Shown here piece by piece: positions 8,986-16,907 of a stretch of DNA of 47,888 nucleotides. Below the pieces are notes generated by a model, which saw only the letters and a list, made by a program, of their open reading frames with translations, did not search any database and was not told the origin of the DNA. Source of the stretch: Candidatus Pollutiaquabacter sp. (GTDB lineage: Bacteria; Bacteroidota; Bacteroidia; AKYH767-A; 2013-40CM-41-45); assembly GCA_947465495.1 (NCBI GenBank), contig CANIAS010000018.1, forward strand, positions 1 to 47,888. Direction: 5' to 3'. Numbering within the stretch: position 1 is the first letter of the stretch; each line of letters opens with the position of its first letter. The position numbers were made by a program, and so were the translations under genes.

Positions 8986-9624
8986 TTGCTCACCTTTCAC
9001 AACATCCTGGGACTACTTGTGGCCTATCTGATAGGTTCTATACCATCTGCAGTTTGGGTGGGCAAATCGTTTTATGGGATTGACGTTCGTGAATATGGCA
9101 GTGGTAATGCAGGAGCTACGAATACCTTTCGTGTATTAGGAAAACGTCCTGGAACGGCCGTGCTGATCATGGATATATTGAAAGGATTTTTAGCTGTTAA
9201 GGTGGCTTATATTTTGGGAGATTATGAAACCCAGTCTCCAGAATTCATCGACTTTGAATTGGCACTCGCCGTTTGTGGATTATTGGGTCACGTTTTTCCG
9301 GTGTATGTCGGTTTCCGTGGCGGTAAAGGCGTTGCTACCATGTTGGGAATCCTGATTGGTGTACATCCTCCGGCTGCCGCTGTTTGCGCGGTGGTATTTC
9401 TGGTGTCTTTTGCAACATCTAGGTACGTTTCACTGAGTAGTATGTTGGCTGGGATTGCCTTCCCAGTGGTAATTATGGTTTTTTATTCCACGAATTCCAG
9501 TATCAACATCTTTTCCTTGGCTGTAGCCATCATGATTTTAGTGACCCACCAACGCAATATTGAACGGCTCTTCGCCGGTGAAGAATCGCGTGTCAATCTG
9601 TTCCGTCGAAAAGTTTCCAGCTAA
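8986..9624 (+). CDS. plsY: Glycerol-3-phosphate acyltransferase (acyl-phosphate type)
   Basis: PlsY transfers an acyl group from acyl-phosphate to glycerol 3-phosphate, the first step of phosphatidic acid synthesis, in the inner membrane. The 212-residue protein carries the three conserved loops: GSIPSAVWVGK near 17, GSGNAGATNTFRVLG near 37-51 and GHVFPVYVGFRGGKGVAT near 98-115. About five hydrophobic helices are present. An in-frame stop at 8965-8967 leaves no ATG; the TTG at 8986 is the best start and places the N-terminus where the family has it. The gene converges with the TPR gene, with only 2 nt between the stops. The 50-nt gap upstream holds no clear promoter. Confidence 0.94.
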   Translation: MLTFHNILGLLVAYLIGSIPSAVWVGKSFYGIDVREYGSGNAGATNTFRVLGKRPGTAVLIMDILKGFLAVKVAYILGDYETQSPEFIDFELALAVCGLLGHVFPVYVGFRGGKGVATMLGILIGVHPPAAAVCAVVFLVSFATSRYVSLSSMLAGIAFPVVIMVFYSTNSSINIFSLAVAIMILVTHQRNIERLFAGEESRVNLFRRKVSS

Positions 9625-9626
9625 AA

Positions 9627-10520
9627 TTATTGGCAGTATTGCATCATTCCATCGGAATGCTTTGCAAATGCACGGTCTAACACCAGCGCACGTTCAATAT
9701 CCGGACATATGCGTTTTTTATACCCTAAATAATTTCCAGCCAATGCACGGTAAAAGTACGCCTCAGCTAGGGTAGTATCCAATCGAATTGCATTTGTCAA
9801 ATCTTTACGTGCCGCTATCGCAGCATCACTGTCTAATTCACTATGCAATAATCGAATCTTCGCACGCGTGAGATACGATTGCGCCACAAATGGATCATTG
9901 TCAATGCTTTTATCAATGGCCTTTAAAGCTATAGGAATCTCGCGTAGGCTGTCAGCATGCAGCGCTTCTTGCAGCTCGGAGCTGGCAATGTCTTTATGAA
10001 TAGGACAGTTTTCGGCAATTAATTTCCAGGCTTTTTCATCCCCTTCGGAAAAATGGGTGGTCACATATGATTCGAAGGTGCTGGCGCGAAAAAATCGGTG
10101 AAAGGTGCCAGCCGGTAACAACGCAGTAAGTGCAGCAACTAACAGGATGGGCATCTTCCATGTCCAGCCGGTGATTTTTTTCAAAACACTATAGTTGCCT
10201 ATAACCAAGAAAGCCATTAGGATAAAACCCATCCAGGCTGTGACTATCCCTGTGTAGGACCTGCCTAATTTCTGCTGAAGCAGGAGTAATACAATGGCTG
10301 ATAATGCCAGGGAATAGGGAGGAGTCGGTCCTTTTTTCAGAAACCATCCCCACAGCAGTTGAATGAATGAGAAAAAACAAAAAGCCGTAGACAATATGTA
10401 AAGTAACCCAGTAAATGGTAGTCCGAAGGAACGTAATACTAGGGTCACCGTCCAGCTCCAAATTGCAATCTGGAGTAGTTTTTCCTTGGCATTTTTTGCA
10501 GAATCTGAACGGCGGTTCAT
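9627..10520 (-). CDS. Membrane protein with C-terminal TPR-like repeats
   Basis: This 297-residue protein has four or so hydrophobic segments in its first half (about 20-150). A soluble C-terminal part follows, with tetratricopeptide-like pairs: residues about 185-290 contain ALKAIDKSIDNDP, SYLTRAKIRLL, ARKDLTNAIRLD and AEAYFYRALAGNYLGY. TPR units bind partner proteins, and I cannot assign a specific partner. I chose ATG 10520; an upstream TTG (10538) would add six residues and run into the divergent gene's leader. The gene diverges from the glycosidase fusion with 53 nt between the two ATGs, so control elements must overlap there. Confidence 0.8.
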   Translation of the reverse strand: MNRRSDSAKNAKEKLLQIAIWSWTVTLVLRSFGLPFTGLLYILSTAFCFFSFIQLLWGWFLKKGPTPPYSLALSAIVLLLLQQKLGRSYTGIVTAWMGFILMAFLVIGNYSVLKKITGWTWKMPILLVAALTALLPAGTFHRFFRASTFESYVTTHFSEGDEKAWKLIAENCPIHKDIASSELQEALHADSLREIPIALKAIDKSIDNDPFVAQSYLTRAKIRLLHSELDSDAAIAARKDLTNAIRLDTTLAEAYFYRALAGNYLGYKKRICPDIERALVLDRAFAKHSDGMMQYCQ

Positions 10521-10573
10521 ACGTTTAATAATTGACAAAAAAGTGTAGTTGGTTTGTTAAAAGAATAAAAGTA

Positions 10574-13500
10574 ATGGTAGCTTCCGAAAGTAACAGAAAA
10601 TTACTTTTACAATCAATGTTGAACAATCGTTTTTCTCGCGGAACATATGTTTGGTGGATCTGCTTTTCTGCTGCCTATGTATTTTCAGTATCATCAAGTG
10701 CTGCAGTACCCTCCAAACTGCCGCCATTTATCCAGCCTGCTGCTGAGAAATGGGCAGATTCAGTAATAAGTACCTTAACTCCTGCTGAGCGAATTACACA
10801 ATTATTCATGGTCGCTGCATGGAGCAACAAGGATTCCACCCACATCCAGGAAATTACTAAGTTGATTCAAGATTGGGGAATTGGCGGATTGATATTTTTT
10901 CAAGGCGGACCTGTTCGTGAGGCACTGCTCACTAATTTTTATCAGTCGCAATCCAAAGTGCCGCTTCTGATTGGTATTGACGGCGAATGGGGATTACCCA
11001 TGCGACTCGATAGTTGCCTCCGTTTCCCCCGACAAATGACTGTCTCCGCTGCTTTAGACGACAGTCTGGTGTATGCCATGGGAACTGCGATTGCACACCA
11101 TTGTAAACGATTGGGGATACACATCAATTTTGCTCCTGATGCGGATATCAACAATAATCCATCGAACCCAATTATCGGTAGTCGATCCTTCGGCGATGAT
11201 CGGGAGATGGTCACCAGGAAAGCAATGCTCTACATGAACGCTTTGCAGGATCATGGGGTGATGGCTAATGGGAAACATTTTCCCGGACATGGTAATGCCG
11301 ATAGCGATTCTCACCTTACCCTTCCTTCCATACTGCAAACGCGTGAGGAAATGGATACGGTGGAACTAGCTCCATTTAAGGCGCTGATCAACCAAGGACT
11401 TTCCTCCATCATGGTTGCTCATCTAAATGTGCCTGCGCTGGATAAAACACCCGGACTTCCCTCTACGCTTTCGGCTCCAATTATTCAAGGTGTATTGCAG
11501 CAAGAACTTGGATTTAAGGGTTTGATTTTTACCGATGCGTTGAACATGAAAGGTGTCAGTGCGGCGTATAAACCGGGTATCCTAGACCGAACCGCGTTGT
11601 TGGCTGGCAACGATGTGATGTTGTATTCGGAGGATATTCACAAAGCAGTCGAAGAAATTCAATCGGCCATTGATTCTGGGTTTATTACCCAGACTGAAAT
11701 TGACCGTAGGGCTAAAAAAGTTTTAATGGCTAAGTATTGGTGCGGACTTAATGCGTATCAACCCATTGATACCTCGAATTTAATATTGGATTTGAATAGT
11801 CCGGAAGACATTGCGCTGCAGCACACGTTGTTTGAAAAATCAATCACGTTATTGGCTAATCATTCCGAGGTGCTGCCCTTGAAAGATGTCTACCAAAAGA
11901 AGTTAGCAGTTGTGTCTGTCGGAGCTCCCAAAGGAAATCGTTTTCAATCGGTCTTGTCGGATTATTTACGTGCTGATTTTTATGCTGCAGAGAAGGACGC
12001 AACCCAAAATGTCTTTGACGCACTTTTTGAATTTCTGAAAAATTATGACATCGTACTGCTTTCCTTGCATGGAACTACTATGAAGTTTCAGACTGGTTAT
12101 GGTATTCCGGAGAATGCACGTGCATTCATCGACTCGGTGATGCTGAAGTATCCCACCGTATTTGTTGATTTTGGGAATGCCTATACGCTCAGTCGATTTC
12201 GCCACCTTGACAAGGCGAAAGCAGTCGTTCTTGCCTACGAAGATTTTCCATTGCCGCAAGAATTAGCCGCTGAAGTAGTGGTCGGGGCATCTGTTGCAAG
12301 TTCCCGAATTCCGATTAATGCCTCCGCTGAATTTCGCAGGGGGCAAGGCATCGATGCTAGTACGACCTTTCGGCTGAAATTTTCGTCTCCCGAGGAAGTT
12401 GGATTGTCGTCTAAACGTTTTAACGCTATTGACTCTATTGTTGATGCTGCAATTACTGCAGGAGCAATGCCCGGATGTCAAGTATTAGTAGCTCGTTCGG
12501 GAAAGATTATTTACGATAAGGCTTTTGGTTTTCATACGTACGATTCGTTACAAGCTGTTCGAACGGATGATTTATATGACATCGCTTCTGTAACCAAAAT
12601 CGTCGCCACAGGATTGGCAACGATGAAAGTGTTCGAACAAGGCAAGCTTGATTTGAACGCTCCGCTTTCTAAATACCTCCCCAAATTAAAATCGACCAAT
12701 AAAAAAGGGTTGATCATCAAAGAAGTACTAGCCCATCAAGCTGGGCTTCCTGCCTGGATTCCTTTCTGGAAAAACACCATAGATTCCTTGTATACTGGAC
12801 CAGCCATTTATTCGGACATTCCTTCGGATGTATTTTCAATTCGTATCTGCGATAGTCTTTACATGCGGAATTCATTTTTGGATAGTCTGCAACAATGGGT
12901 ATTCAAAGCTCCGTTGGGCGAGCGAGGTAAATACGTTTACAGTGATCTGGGGCCAATTTTAATGCGGTGGGCGATTGAACATATTACCAATAAACCCTTT
13001 GATCAATACCTCGAAGAAGAGTTTTATGGCCCGTTGCAATTAAGTCGTTTGATGTTTCGTCCATATCAGAAATTTACGTTGGATGAGTTGGTGCCAACCG
13101 AGTTTGATCGCGAATATCGCCGTCGGTTGATTCACGGGGATGTACACGATCCTGCGGCTGCGATGCAAGGTGGTGTTTCAGGAAACGCTGGAATTTTTAG
13201 CAACGCGTTCGACCTGGCAGTTATCCTCCAAATGCTGTTGGAAGAGGGAACTTACGGTGGTCAGCAATTGTTGAAGCCGAATACCATCAGCATGTTCACT
13301 CGTCAGCAGTTTGTTCAAACTAAAAATCGCCGTGGACTACTTTTTGACAAACCAGAAACAGAAAAGGGAAAAGCCAGTCCGTGTTGTAGCTCAGCGTCCC
13401 CATTAGCTTTTGGGCATCAGGGGTTCACTGGCACCTGTGTGTGGGTAGACCCTCAGTATGATTTGATCTATATCTTCCTTTCTAATCGGGTTAATCCCGA

Positions 13501-13585
13501 TGCATCGAATGATAAATTAGTTAAAATGAATGTCAGGACGGCCATTCAGCAGGCCATCTACGATGCGGTTCAGAATGCCCGGTGA
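10574..13585 (+). CDS. GH3 beta-N-acetylglucosaminidase / serine hydrolase fusion
   Basis: This is an exported two-enzyme protein of 1003 residues. After a hydrophobic signal segment (about 25-45) comes a glycoside hydrolase family 3 domain. It has KHFPGHG at 234-240, the NagZ-type Asp-x-His dyad at Asp245/His247, and the likely nucleophile Asp321 in FTDALNMKG. A GH3 C-terminal-like part follows (about 420-580). The last 380 residues form a beta-lactamase/class C-type domain: Ser672-x-x-Lys675 in SVTK, Tyr789 in YSDLG, and His948-x-Gly in HQGFTGT in place of KTG. NagZ-type enzymes cut N-acetylglucosamine from muropeptides, and the serine hydrolase partner may act on peptide or amide ends. Together they suggest peptidoglycan turnover, which is inference. 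The start is uncertain: ATG 10574, ATG 10616 and TTG 10532 are all possible. Confidence 0.92.
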   Translation: MVASESNRKLLLQSMLNNRFSRGTYVWWICFSAAYVFSVSSSAAVPSKLPPFIQPAAEKWADSVISTLTPAERITQLFMVAAWSNKDSTHIQEITKLIQDWGIGGLIFFQGGPVREALLTNFYQSQSKVPLLIGIDGEWGLPMRLDSCLRFPRQMTVSAALDDSLVYAMGTAIAHHCKRLGIHINFAPDADINNNPSNPIIGSRSFGDDREMVTRKAMLYMNALQDHGVMANGKHFPGHGNADSDSHLTLPSILQTREEMDTVELAPFKALINQGLSSIMVAHLNVPALDKTPGLPSTLSAPIIQGVLQQELGFKGLIFTDALNMKGVSAAYKPGILDRTALLAGNDVMLYSEDIHKAVEEIQSAIDSGFITQTEIDRRAKKVLMAKYWCGLNAYQPIDTSNLILDLNSPEDIALQHTLFEKSITLLANHSEVLPLKDVYQKKLAVVSVGAPKGNRFQSVLSDYLRADFYAAEKDATQNVFDALFEFLKNYDIVLLSLHGTTMKFQTGYGIPENARAFIDSVMLKYPTVFVDFGNAYTLSRFRHLDKAKAVVLAYEDFPLPQELAAEVVVGASVASSRIPINASAEFRRGQGIDASTTFRLKFSSPEEVGLSSKRFNAIDSIVDAAITAGAMPGCQVLVARSGKIIYDKAFGFHTYDSLQAVRTDDLYDIASVTKIVATGLATMKVFEQGKLDLNAPLSKYLPKLKSTNKKGLIIKEVLAHQAGLPAWIPFWKNTIDSLYTGPAIYSDIPSDVFSIRICDSLYMRNSFLDSLQQWVFKAPLGERGKYVYSDLGPILMRWAIEHITNKPFDQYLEEEFYGPLQLSRLMFRPYQKFTLDELVPTEFDREYRRRLIHGDVHDPAAAMQGGVSGNAGIFSNAFDLAVILQMLLEEGTYGGQQLLKPNTISMFTRQQFVQTKNRRGLLFDKPETEKGKASPCCSSASPLAFGHQGFTGTCVWVDPQYDLIYIFLSNRVNPDASNDKLVKMNVRTAIQQAIYDAVQNAR

Positions 13586-13600
13586 TCCGGTTTATTTTCG

Positions 13601-13608
13601 TAATTTTG
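13601..13608 (+). promoter_or_regulatory. TAATTTTG -7 box upstream of bshA
   Basis: This octamer is an exact TAnnTTTG match, 23 nt before the bshA ATG, but no TTG lies at the proper -33 distance. It sits in the 46-nt gap after the glycosidase fusion and suggests that bshA can be transcribed on its own. Confidence 0.45.
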
Positions 13609-13631
13609 AGTTGGTTGTTTGACCGAATCCT

Positions 13632-14759
13632 ATGAAAATTGGTATACTATGTTATCCCACCTTTGGTGGAAGTGGAGTGGTGGCTACGGAGTTGGGCAAA
13701 GCACTGGCAGAGAAAGGTCATAGCATCCACTTTATCACCTATAGTCAGCCCGTTCGTCTCGAGCATTTTCAGGAAAATGTATTTTATCATGAAGTGACTG
13801 TAGCGGATTATCCGCTGTTTGAATTTGCTCCTTATGAAACGGCATTGACCAGCAAATTGGTTGACGTCGCTCGATTTGAGCAGCTGGATCTTGTTCATGT
13901 TCATTATGCAGTACCTCATGCGAGTGTTGCTTACATGGCTAAACAGATTCTGAAAGAACAAGGTATTCACCTGCCTTTCATTACTACCTTGCACGGTACA
14001 GACATAACGTTGGTGGGCAAAAATGAAAGTTACAGCCCCGTGGTAACCTTTGGTATCAATCAAAGCGATGCCGTTACCAGCGTTTCAGAAAGTTTGCGCG
14101 CAAGTACCTATCAGAATTTTAAGATTACCAAAGAGATAGAAGTTATTCCAAATTTCATCGACTTGCAGCGTTTTTCGAAGCTTAAAAAAGAACACTTCCG
14201 AAGAGCAATTGCTCCAAACAACGAGCGTATCATCATTCATGCTTCCAATTTCCGTCCAGTCAAACGCGTGAGCGACGTTGTTGAAGTTTTTAAACGCATC
14301 AACCAAGTTATTCCATCGAAGCTACTAATGATTGGTGATGGACCGGATCGGAGTAAAGTAGAAAAGGAATGCCGTGAATATGTGGCTTGTGATAGCATAC
14401 GTTTTCTAGGAAAATTAGAAGCGGTGGAAGAGGTATTGTCGGTCGGCGACCTCTTTATTCTTCCTTCCGAAAGCGAGAGTTTTGGGTTGGCGGCTTTGGA
14501 AGCAATGGCTTGTCAAGTACCGGTGATTTCTTCCAATACTGGTGGTATCCCTGAATTAAATGTTCATGGCGTTACAGGATTCATGAGTAATGTGGGTGAT
14601 GTAGATGATATGGCCAAGAATGCATTGTCGATACTGACGACTGATGCATCATTGACGGTGTTTAAGTCGAACGCACTTGAACAGGCTCGCAAATTTGATA
14701 TTCAACGTATCATGCCTTTGTACGAGCAATTGTATTTACGCGTGATTTCTGCCAAATGA
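13632..14759 (+). CDS. bshA: N-acetyl-alpha-D-glucosaminyl L-malate synthase
   Basis: BshA is the GT4-family glycosyltransferase that joins N-acetylglucosamine from UDP-GlcNAc to L-malate, the first step of bacillithiol synthesis. The 375-residue protein begins MKIGILCYPTFGGSGVVATELG, read here as a donor/acceptor-binding Gly-rich loop. HVHYAVPHA near 94 and TLHGTDITLVG near 118 are the family's characteristic segments. The C-terminal half carries the nucleotide-sugar signature ESESFGLAALEAM near 279-291 and NTGGIPE. BshB and BshC, needed to complete the thiol, are not in the window. The closely related GT4 enzymes of polysaccharide synthesis lack the YPTFGGSG and HGTDIT combination, so the call is firm. 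hemJ follows after 4 nt. Confidence 0.95.
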   Translation: MKIGILCYPTFGGSGVVATELGKALAEKGHSIHFITYSQPVRLEHFQENVFYHEVTVADYPLFEFAPYETALTSKLVDVARFEQLDLVHVHYAVPHASVAYMAKQILKEQGIHLPFITTLHGTDITLVGKNESYSPVVTFGINQSDAVTSVSESLRASTYQNFKITKEIEVIPNFIDLQRFSKLKKEHFRRAIAPNNERIIIHASNFRPVKRVSDVVEVFKRINQVIPSKLLMIGDGPDRSKVEKECREYVACDSIRFLGKLEAVEEVLSVGDLFILPSESESFGLAALEAMACQVPVISSNTGGIPELNVHGVTGFMSNVGDVDDMAKNALSILTTDASLTVFKSNALEQARKFDIQRIMPLYEQLYLRVISAK

Positions 14760-14763
14760 TGCC

Positions 14764-15300
14764 ATGAACTATTTGCTCTATATCAAAGCACTTCATATCA
14801 TTTTTGTGATCACCTGGTTCGCCGGACTTTTCTATATGGTACGGTTGTTTGTGTATCATGCCGAAGCAGCTCATGATGAAGAGTCAGGAAAAGAAATTCT
14901 AATTCGACATTTTAAAGGAGCGCAGTATAGGCTATGGTACGGCATTACCTGGCCATCCGCTATCCTTACCTGGATTTTTGGGCTGACTTTAGCCTATCAA
15001 TTTTATGGATTGGATTTTCCGGCATGGTTACAGGTAAAATTCCTATTTGTCATAGGACTTACCTTGTATCACTTGTGGTGCGGAAAAATTTTCAGTGAAT
15101 TCCGTAAGGATTCCATTCGATGGTCCGGGATGGCATTGCGAATATGGAACGAAGTAGCTACGGTCTTTATGGTAGCTATTGTCTTCGTGGTAGTATTGAA
15201 AGACAGCATGAGCTGGATCAATGGCGTACTTGGATTGGTGGTTTTTTCAGCGATTCTGATGGTCGCTATTCGCAGCTACAAACGCCTTCGCGGAAAATAA
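14764..15300 (+). CDS. hemJ: Protoporphyrinogen oxidase HemJ family
   Basis: HemJ oxidises protoporphyrinogen IX to protoporphyrin IX in the inner membrane, late in haem synthesis. The protein has 178 residues and four to five membrane helices (about 5-30, 60-80, 90-108, 125-145, 150-170). Family hallmarks are the first-helix motif LHIIFVITWFAGLFY with His11, Arg27 and His32 just after it, and Lys92 and His103 in VKFLFVIGLTLYH. His11 and Lys92 probably correspond to the conserved His/Lys pair proposed to hold haem. Some relatives are labelled CopD-family or UPF0093. The gene is cotranscribed with bshA (4-nt gap) and converges on yciH. Confidence 0.92.
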   Translation: MNYLLYIKALHIIFVITWFAGLFYMVRLFVYHAEAAHDEESGKEILIRHFKGAQYRLWYGITWPSAILTWIFGLTLAYQFYGLDFPAWLQVKFLFVIGLTLYHLWCGKIFSEFRKDSIRWSGMALRIWNEVATVFMVAIVFVVVLKDSMSWINGVLGLVVFSAILMVAIRSYKRLRGK

Positions 15301-15308
15301 TAGCTAGC

Positions 15309-15653
15309 TTATCCGCCTGCTCGCTTGGCCTTGTATTTTAAATCAAGCAAAAGTTGAAGAACCCGATCTCGGTGATCACCCTGGATTAATATTTCGCCAT
15401 CTTTCACGGAGCCACCAACGCCACATTTGCTCTTTAAAGTTTTGCCCAACGTTTCAAGATCAGAGGCTGTTCCAATGAAACCAGTGACTAAGGTAACAGC
15501 CTTTCCTGCTCGCTGTTTCTTATCCAGCTGAACCCTTATGTCTTGCTGCTGGGGAGGTAAGGTGACCTCGTCCTGTGTGGAATCAAATTCGTATCTGAAA
15601 TCAGGATTCGTGGAAAAAACGACACCGTGTGCACCCTTGTTTTTCTTGGACAT
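15309..15653 (-). CDS. yciH: SUI1/YciH-family translation factor-like protein
   Basis: This 114-residue cytoplasmic protein has the eIF1/SUI1 fold. A basic N-terminal tail (about 1-55) precedes the domain: AGKAVTLVTGF near 70, LGKTLKSKCGVGGSVKDGEILIQ near 88-108, then GDHRDRVLQLLLD. The Cys-Gly-x-Gly-Gly core is the family signature. The E. coli homologue YciH affects start-site fidelity in translation initiation, and its normal role is not well defined. It is the last gene of the operon that begins at 18805. Its ATG lies 3 nt after the dgkA stop, so the two are probably translationally coupled. Confidence 0.92.
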   Translation of the reverse strand: MSKKNKGAHGVVFSTNPDFRYEFDSTQDEVTLPPQQQDIRVQLDKKQRAGKAVTLVTGFIGTASDLETLGKTLKSKCGVGGSVKDGEILIQGDHRDRVLQLLLDLKYKAKRAGG

Positions 15654-15656
15654 AGA

Positions 15657-16013
15657 CTAATTTATTATTTCGAAAAAACGAGGAAGGAAAATGATGAGTC
15701 CGATGATGGCTGATATTACTGAAACCATCAGTACTGCTCCAGCGGCAATGTCTTTAGATCGACCAGCGATTTCATTCCACTCAGGGTGTGTCAAGTCAAT
15801 GTGGTTTTCCAGTGCCGTATTAAACAACTCTGCCGCCAGCACTGATCCAATACAAATAAGTATGATACACCATTCCACCAAACTGATTTGTAGAAAATAA
15901 CCCGTGAGAACAACTAGAAATCCTATTGAAAGGTGCAGGCGAAGATTCAGCTGACTTCTAAAAGCGTGAGCGATACCCTGAACGGCGTACTTAAAACCGG
16001 GCGAACGTTTCAT
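15657..16013 (-). CDS. dgkA: DgkA-type membrane diacylglycerol or undecaprenol kinase
   Basis: This small integral-membrane kinase (118 residues, three helices at about 30-47, 49-66 and 90-112) phosphorylates diacylglycerol or undecaprenol with ATP. The family signature is clear: AAELFNTALEN near 58-68 with the catalytic and metal-binding Glu residues, then AGRSKDIAAGAVL near 83-95. The N-terminal amphipathic helix (GFKYAVQGIAHAFRSQLNLRLH) is also typical. Substrate choice between diacylglycerol (E. coli type) and undecaprenol (Gram-positive type) cannot be read from the sequence. It lies 18 nt downstream of a second, unrelated lipid kinase and belongs to the same operon. Confidence 0.93.
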   Translation of the reverse strand: MKRSPGFKYAVQGIAHAFRSQLNLRLHLSIGFLVVLTGYFLQISLVEWCIILICIGSVLAAELFNTALENHIDLTHPEWNEIAGRSKDIAAGAVLMVSVISAIIGLIIFLPRFFEIIN

Positions 16014-16031
16014 TTCAAACTAGTCTAAAGG

Positions 16032-16907
16032 CTAATTTACAATTATTTTTAAAGATAATGGATCGATCTCCACCCTGAAATCACCTTGGATTTCCACCGG
16101 TTCGCCATCTACATGCGCCTTCATGATGCCGGGATTAATGACCTCGATTGATTTTCCTCGAATACATGAAAAATAGATCGAAGCGTTGAGCTTGTTTTTA
16201 GTAAGTCGGTAGATTAAGCCAGGAGCTGCTACCAATGGAAATGCACGTACTGTAGCGATGTCCAAAATGCCATCTTGGATATCTGCTGCAGGTGCAATAA
16301 CAGCGTTGTTTCCAAATTGCGAAGAATTAGCAAATGTCAATAGGAATGCATCCTTTTCCATTTTTAATCCATCTACATTGAGACTTATTTTTTGAGGTTG
16401 GTATCGGCTGAATTCACGCAAGACGAGCTTAACATAGGTCCAATAGCCGCGTTTCTTACTGAGCGAAAACAAGTGTGCAATGTGTGCATCGAAACCAATA
16501 CCAAACGTACCGATCGCAACGTGTTGGCCAGCCTTGAAGGTGTCAATAGGAATGGCATGTTGCTGGTTAATCAATTTGATTCCATCTGCGGTTGACAATG
16601 GAATTTTAAGATGCCTGGCAAGTCCATTGCCTGAGCCCGAGGGTAAGATTGCCAGGATGGTCGTACTGTGGAGCAGGGTGGAAGCGACCTCATTCACCGT
16701 ACCGTCGCCTCCTGCTACTGCAATTATTGGAAATCCTTCCGCTCTTCCTTTTCGACCCAAGTCGATGGCATGACCGGCGTATTCCGTAAAAACGAATTCG
16801 GGTTGAAACCGTTCGAGGTTAAGATGTTGAAGAATGAGTGCAGGCAGATTTTGTTTTGAGTGGGTGCCTGAACGAGGATTGATGATGAATAGGATCCGTT
16901 GTTTCAT
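16032..16907 (-). CDS. Diacylglycerol kinase catalytic-domain lipid kinase (DgkB/YegS family)
   Basis: This soluble or peripheral lipid kinase has 291 residues. The N-terminal domain has INPRSGTHSK near 9 and the ATP-binding GGDGTVNEVAS near 64-75. PSGSGNGLARHL near 88-100 completes the nucleotide and lipid site. The C-terminal beta-sandwich ends with HVDGEPVE near 266. Relatives include DgkB of Gram-positive bacteria, which recycles diacylglycerol released by lipoteichoic-acid synthase, and YegS of E. coli. Its ATG overlaps the stop of the LtaS-like gene by 4 nt (ATGA), which ties the two functions together. The specific substrate is inferred from this context, not proven. Confidence 0.92.
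   Translation of the reverse strand: MKQRILFIINPRSGTHSKQNLPALILQHLNLERFQPEFVFTEYAGHAIDLGRKGRAEGFPIIAVAGGDGTVNEVASTLLHSTTILAILPSGSGNGLARHLKIPLSTADGIKLINQQHAIPIDTFKAGQHVAIGTFGIGFDAHIAHLFSLSKKRGYWTYVKLVLREFSRYQPQKISLNVDGLKMEKDAFLLTFANSSQFGNNAVIAPAADIQDGILDIATVRAFPLVAAPGLIYRLTKNKLNASIYFSCIRGKSIEVINPGIMKAHVDGEPVEIQGDFRVEIDPLSLKIIVN

Noticed and set aside
15291-15317. Possible terminator between hemJ and yciH
   Set aside because: Only a 5-bp GCGGA/TCCGC stem forms, with mismatches and no T-run; too weak to list.
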